Shown here one piece after another: positions 3,690-6,017 of a stretch of 6,017 nt of DNA. This DNA is from Oscillospiraceae bacterium (GTDB lineage Bacteria; Bacillota_A; Clostridia; Oscillospirales; Oscillospiraceae). The DNA is taken from positions 1-6,017 of the forward strand of contig JAFQLA010000074.1 in assembly GCA_017396725.1 (NCBI GenBank), written 5' to 3'. A program made the translations under genes and the position numbers. Position 1 is the first letter of the stretch. Every line of letters begins with the position of its first letter. The notes beneath the pieces were generated by a model. The model saw only the letters and a list, made by a program, of their open reading frames with translations. It was not told the DNA's origin and did no database searches.

Positions 3690-6017
3690 GTGGCTAAGAC
3701 AACAGAGAATAAAAAATCCAAAACGAAAGCACCGGCGAAGAAATCTTCTGCCCGCGGCAATTCTTCTGCCCGCTCTTCCAAGGGCAGTGCGCAGAAAAAG
3801 AAAACCGCGCAGAAAAGACCCATTCGCCGTGAAGTCAGCGCGGTAGTGTGCCTCGTGCTGATGCTTTGCACACTGGTGAGCTATTTTGGCGTGGACGCAC
3901 TGCTTATCCGCTATCTTTCCGCGCTTTTGAAGGGCCTTTTCGGCTACGGTTATTATTTTGCCGCACCTGCTCTTTTCCTCATGGGGGCTATTTTGCTGCT
4001 GCACCGCGGCCGTCCAGTCCGCGCCCGTACGGTATGTGCAGGACTTTTGCCTCTTTTTGCCGGCAGTCTCCTGCAGCTTTTCTTCACCAAGGAAGTGCTT
4101 GGCGCTGAAGGCTTTGTAAAGACCCTTTGGGAAAGCGGTCTTGCTCTCAAGAGCGGCGGTGTGCTTGCCGGTCTCCTTTCTACAGGCTTGCTGGCGCTGG
4201 TGGGAAAGGTAGTATCCATTATTCTGGTGCTGTTGATTCTGGCGGTGCTCCTCTTGGTGACCTTCCATGTGACGAGTGAAAAGATCGCGGAAAAGATCCG
4301 CGACCGTGAGCGCGGCGAATACAAGGAAGAGGATTACGAAGATGATCTCATCAGCGTGATCCAGGAAGTCAAGGGCCGCGAAAAGTCTCAGCCCAAGCCC
4401 AAAAAGAAGATCAACATCGATATTCCTGTGGACGATGAGCCTCTGGAAGTCCCCGCCAAGGAAGAAGACAAGCCCAAGGGCTTCTTCCGTCCTAAGCCCG
4501 CGGGCATCAAGAGCCCTGCCGAGGCGCTGCAGGAAGAGGATGAAGCTGCCGCAGAGGAGAAGATCGAAGAAGAAAAGCCTGCAGAAGTGCAGCCTCTGAC
4601 CAAGGCGCCTCTTCCCCTGATGCCCGATGTGGAAGAAGAGGAAGAAGAGCCTGCCAAGCCCAAGCGGGAAAAACCCTCTTCTATGACCCGTACCGAACTG
4701 GAAGAGTCTGCCCGTGAGGTGGCGGACAGCATTGAAAAGGGCGAAGAGGAAGAAAAGGATGCCTACATCTTCCCGCCCATCACACTCCTTAACGCAGGCC
4801 GCGGCGATAATGCTGTGGAGGCAGGCGCGGAGCTTCGCAATAATTCCCGCCGCCTTGGGGAAACTTTGACAAGCTTCGGTGTGGATGCTAAGCCCGGTAT
4901 CGTGGTGCGCGGACCTTCCGTGACCCGTTATGAGTATGCCCTTGAGCAGGGTGTGAAGCTTTCCAAGATCACCAATCTTTCTGACGATATTGCTCTTGCC
5001 CTGGGTGCCAGCGGCGTCCGCATTGCGCCTATTCCCGATAAGATCTCTGTGGTGGGTATTGAGGTGCCCAATAAGCTGGTTTCCACCGTATCCATCCGCG
5101 ATGTCATCGAATCCAGAGATTTTGTGGAGCATCCCTCTAAAGTGGCCTTTGCCATCGGCCGGGATATCGGCGGCAGCAACATCATCGGCAATATTGCAAA
5201 GCTGCCTCATGTGCTGATTGCCGGTACCACCGGTTCCGGTAAGTCTGTCTGCACAAACTCTTTGATCATCTCCCTCATGTATAAAGCCTCTCCCGACGAT
5301 GTGCGCTTTATCATGGTGGACCCCAAGATGGTGGAACTTGCGCCCTATAACGGCATTCCTCATCTGCTGATCCCTGTGGTCACCGACCCCAAGAAGGCGG
5401 CAGGCGCACTGCAGTGGGCCGTATTTGAAATGATGAAACGCTACAAGACTTTCTCCGAACATGGGGTAAAGGATCTTGCAGGCTACAATGCGTTGGCAGA
5501 AAACGATCCCAGCCTCAAGCATATGGCGAGCGTGGTGGTGGTCATCGACGAGCTGGCGGATCTGATGCTGGTAGCTGCCAAGGAAGTGGAAGAATCCATC
5601 TGCCGCGTGGCACAGATGGGCCGCGCCGCAGGCATGCACCTTGTTATCGCAACGCAGCGTCCCTCCGCGGATGTCATCACCGGCCTCATGAAGGCCAATA
5701 TTCCCAGCCGTATTGCTTTCTCTGTTGCCTCCGGTATGGAATCCCGCATCATTCTGGATAATACGGGTGCGGAAAAGCTGGTAGGCCGCGGCGATATGCT
5801 CTATTCTCTGGTGGGCGGCGGTAAGCCCAAGCGCGTACAGGGCTGCTTCATCGCGCCTGAGGAAATCGAGCGCGTCGTGGAATTTGTCAAGTCCGGCAGT
5901 GAAGTGCAGTATTCTCAGGAAGTAATGGACAAAATCGAAGAAGCGCTGGCGGAAAACGATTCGGAGCTGAAGAAGATGCCCACTGTGGTGGTGGTCATCG
6001 ACGAGCTGGCGGACCTG
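3690..6017 (+). CDS. ftsK: FtsK/SpoIIIE DNA translocase, 3' end missing or chimeric
   Basis: This is a membrane-anchored hexameric ATPase that pumps chromosomal DNA through the closing septum. The open frame is 776 codons, from GTG to the window edge without a stop. In order: a Lys/Ala/Ser-rich cytosolic tail (1-48); about four membrane helices (roughly 49-68, 86-104, 113-132, 174-192); an acidic Glu/Lys/Pro linker (about 200-355); then the motor, with GPSVTRYE (408-415), Walker A GTTGSGKS (512-519, K518), Walker B VVVVIDELADL (615-625, D620, E621), MGRAAGMHLVIATQRPS and SRIAFSV. The motor appears complete to about residue 745. The winged-helix gamma domain that reads orienting DNA sequences should follow the linker but is absent. 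Instead residues 752-776 repeat 601-625 with 20 of 25 identical. That tail is probably not native to this gene. FtsK (vegetative) and SpoIIIE (sporulation) cannot be told apart here. Likely cotranscribed with uppP, 19 bp upstream. Confidence 0.95.
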   Translation, partial: MAKTTENKKSKTKAPAKKSSARGNSSARSSKGSAQKKKTAQKRPIRREVSAVVCLVLMLCTLVSYFGVDALLIRYLSALLKGLFGYGYYFAAPALFLMGAILLLHRGRPVRARTVCAGLLPLFAGSLLQLFFTKEVLGAEGFVKTLWESGLALKSGGVLAGLLSTGLLALVGKVVSIILVLLILAVLLLVTFHVTSEKIAEKIRDRERGEYKEEDYEDDLISVIQEVKGREKSQPKPKKKINIDIPVDDEPLEVPAKEEDKPKGFFRPKPAGIKSPAEALQEEDEAAAEEKIEEEKPAEVQPLTKAPLPLMPDVEEEEEEPAKPKREKPSSMTRTELEESAREVADSIEKGEEEEKDAYIFPPITLLNAGRGDNAVEAGAELRNNSRRLGETLTSFGVDAKPGIVVRGPSVTRYEYALEQGVKLSKITNLSDDIALALGASGVRIAPIPDKISVVGIEVPNKLVSTVSIRDVIESRDFVEHPSKVAFAIGRDIGGSNIIGNIAKLPHVLIAGTTGSGKSVCTNSLIISLMYKASPDDVRFIMVDPKMVELAPYNGIPHLLIPVVTDPKKAAGALQWAVFEMMKRYKTFSEHGVKDLAGYNALAENDPSLKHMASVVVVIDELADLMLVAAKEVEESICRVAQMGRAAGMHLVIATQRPSADVITGLMKANIPSRIAFSVASGMESRIILDNTGAEKLVGRGDMLYSLVGGGKPKRVQGCFIAPEEIERVVEFVKSGSEVQYSQEVMDKIEEALAENDSELKKMPTVVVVIDELADL
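5490..5564 (+). repeat. Walker B segment of ftsK, first copy of a direct in-frame repeat
   Basis: These 75 bases encode residues 601-625 in the normal place between Walker A and the MGRAAGMH block. They match 5943-6017 at 60 of 75 positions by hand count, including an uninterrupted identical run of 29 bases (5532-5560 with 5985-6013). This copy is followed by the normal continuation MLVAAKEVEESI and is taken as the genuine site. Confidence 0.9.
5943..6017 (+). repeat. Second, diverged Walker B copy at the window end
   Basis: This segment encodes ALAENDSELKKMP and then VVVVIDELADL, in the same frame as and 453 bases (151 codons) after the first copy. It differs by 15 bases, several of them clustered amino-acid-changing codons (codons 7, 8, 11, 13 and 14). 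It therefore looks like the same site from a related but different ftsK rather than a recent exact duplication. It stands where the linker to the gamma domain is expected. The sequence ends inside it. Confidence 0.85.

Noticed and set aside
4440..4760. GAG/GAA-rich repetitive stretch in ftsK as a possible DNA repeat element
   Set aside because: It encodes the Glu/Lys/Pro linker between the membrane and motor domains, normal for FtsK, and shows no regular repeat unit.
3672..5639. A 655-codon open frame on the minus strand opposite ftsK
   Set aside because: It is in exact codon register with ftsK, is rich in His, Arg, Cys and Gly with no family motif, and is explained by the missing TTA/CTA/TCA codons of the sense gene.

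Overview
This window reads as ordinary chromosomal housekeeping DNA from a low-redundancy, moderately GC-rich member of the Firmicutes, most likely a clostridial lineage. The reasons are TrmFO (the folate-dependent tRNA methylase typical of Firmicutes), plsX-acpP-rnc in a row, purine-rich Shine-Dalgarno sites (AGGAG-type) before every intact gene, sigma-A style promoters, and a SpoIIIE/FtsK motor with a long acidic linker. I cannot name the genus from sequence alone. All genes are on the + strand. No mobile element, CRISPR array, tRNA or rRNA was seen.

Layout: 1-521 is the C-terminal part of trmFO (tRNA U54 methylation), carrying an apparent one-base deletion near base 18-19. 541-1563 is plsX (acyl-phosphate synthesis for phospholipids), 20 bp downstream. 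A near-consensus promoter at 1570-1598 then drives acpP (1671-1919, acyl carrier protein), which ends in a GC-rich intrinsic terminator. rnc (1988-2665, RNase III) follows and ends in a 13-bp hairpin terminator. After a 165-bp gap with a probable extended -10 promoter comes uppP (2831-3670, undecaprenyl-diphosphate phosphatase), then 19 bp later a GTG-started ftsK/spoIIIE gene (3690 to the window end, incomplete).

Functional grouping: PlsX and ACP both serve membrane lipid synthesis (PlsX consumes acyl-ACP). UppP and FtsK both serve envelope growth and cell division or chromosome segregation. TrmFO and RNase III act in RNA modification and processing. Two terminators and two promoter candidates suggest at least three transcription units: (trmFO-)plsX with readthrough into acpP, acpP from its own promoter, and uppP-ftsK. 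How rnc is transcribed is less clear, because it lies directly behind the acpP terminator.

The most notable anomaly is at the 3' end. Where the ftsK linker to the C-terminal gamma domain should be, the reading frame instead runs into a second, diverged, in-frame copy of the Walker B segment (5943-6017 versus 5490-5564). A chimeric assembly join is the leading explanation, and a real tandem duplication is the alternative. I found no convincing evidence of a new biological system here.
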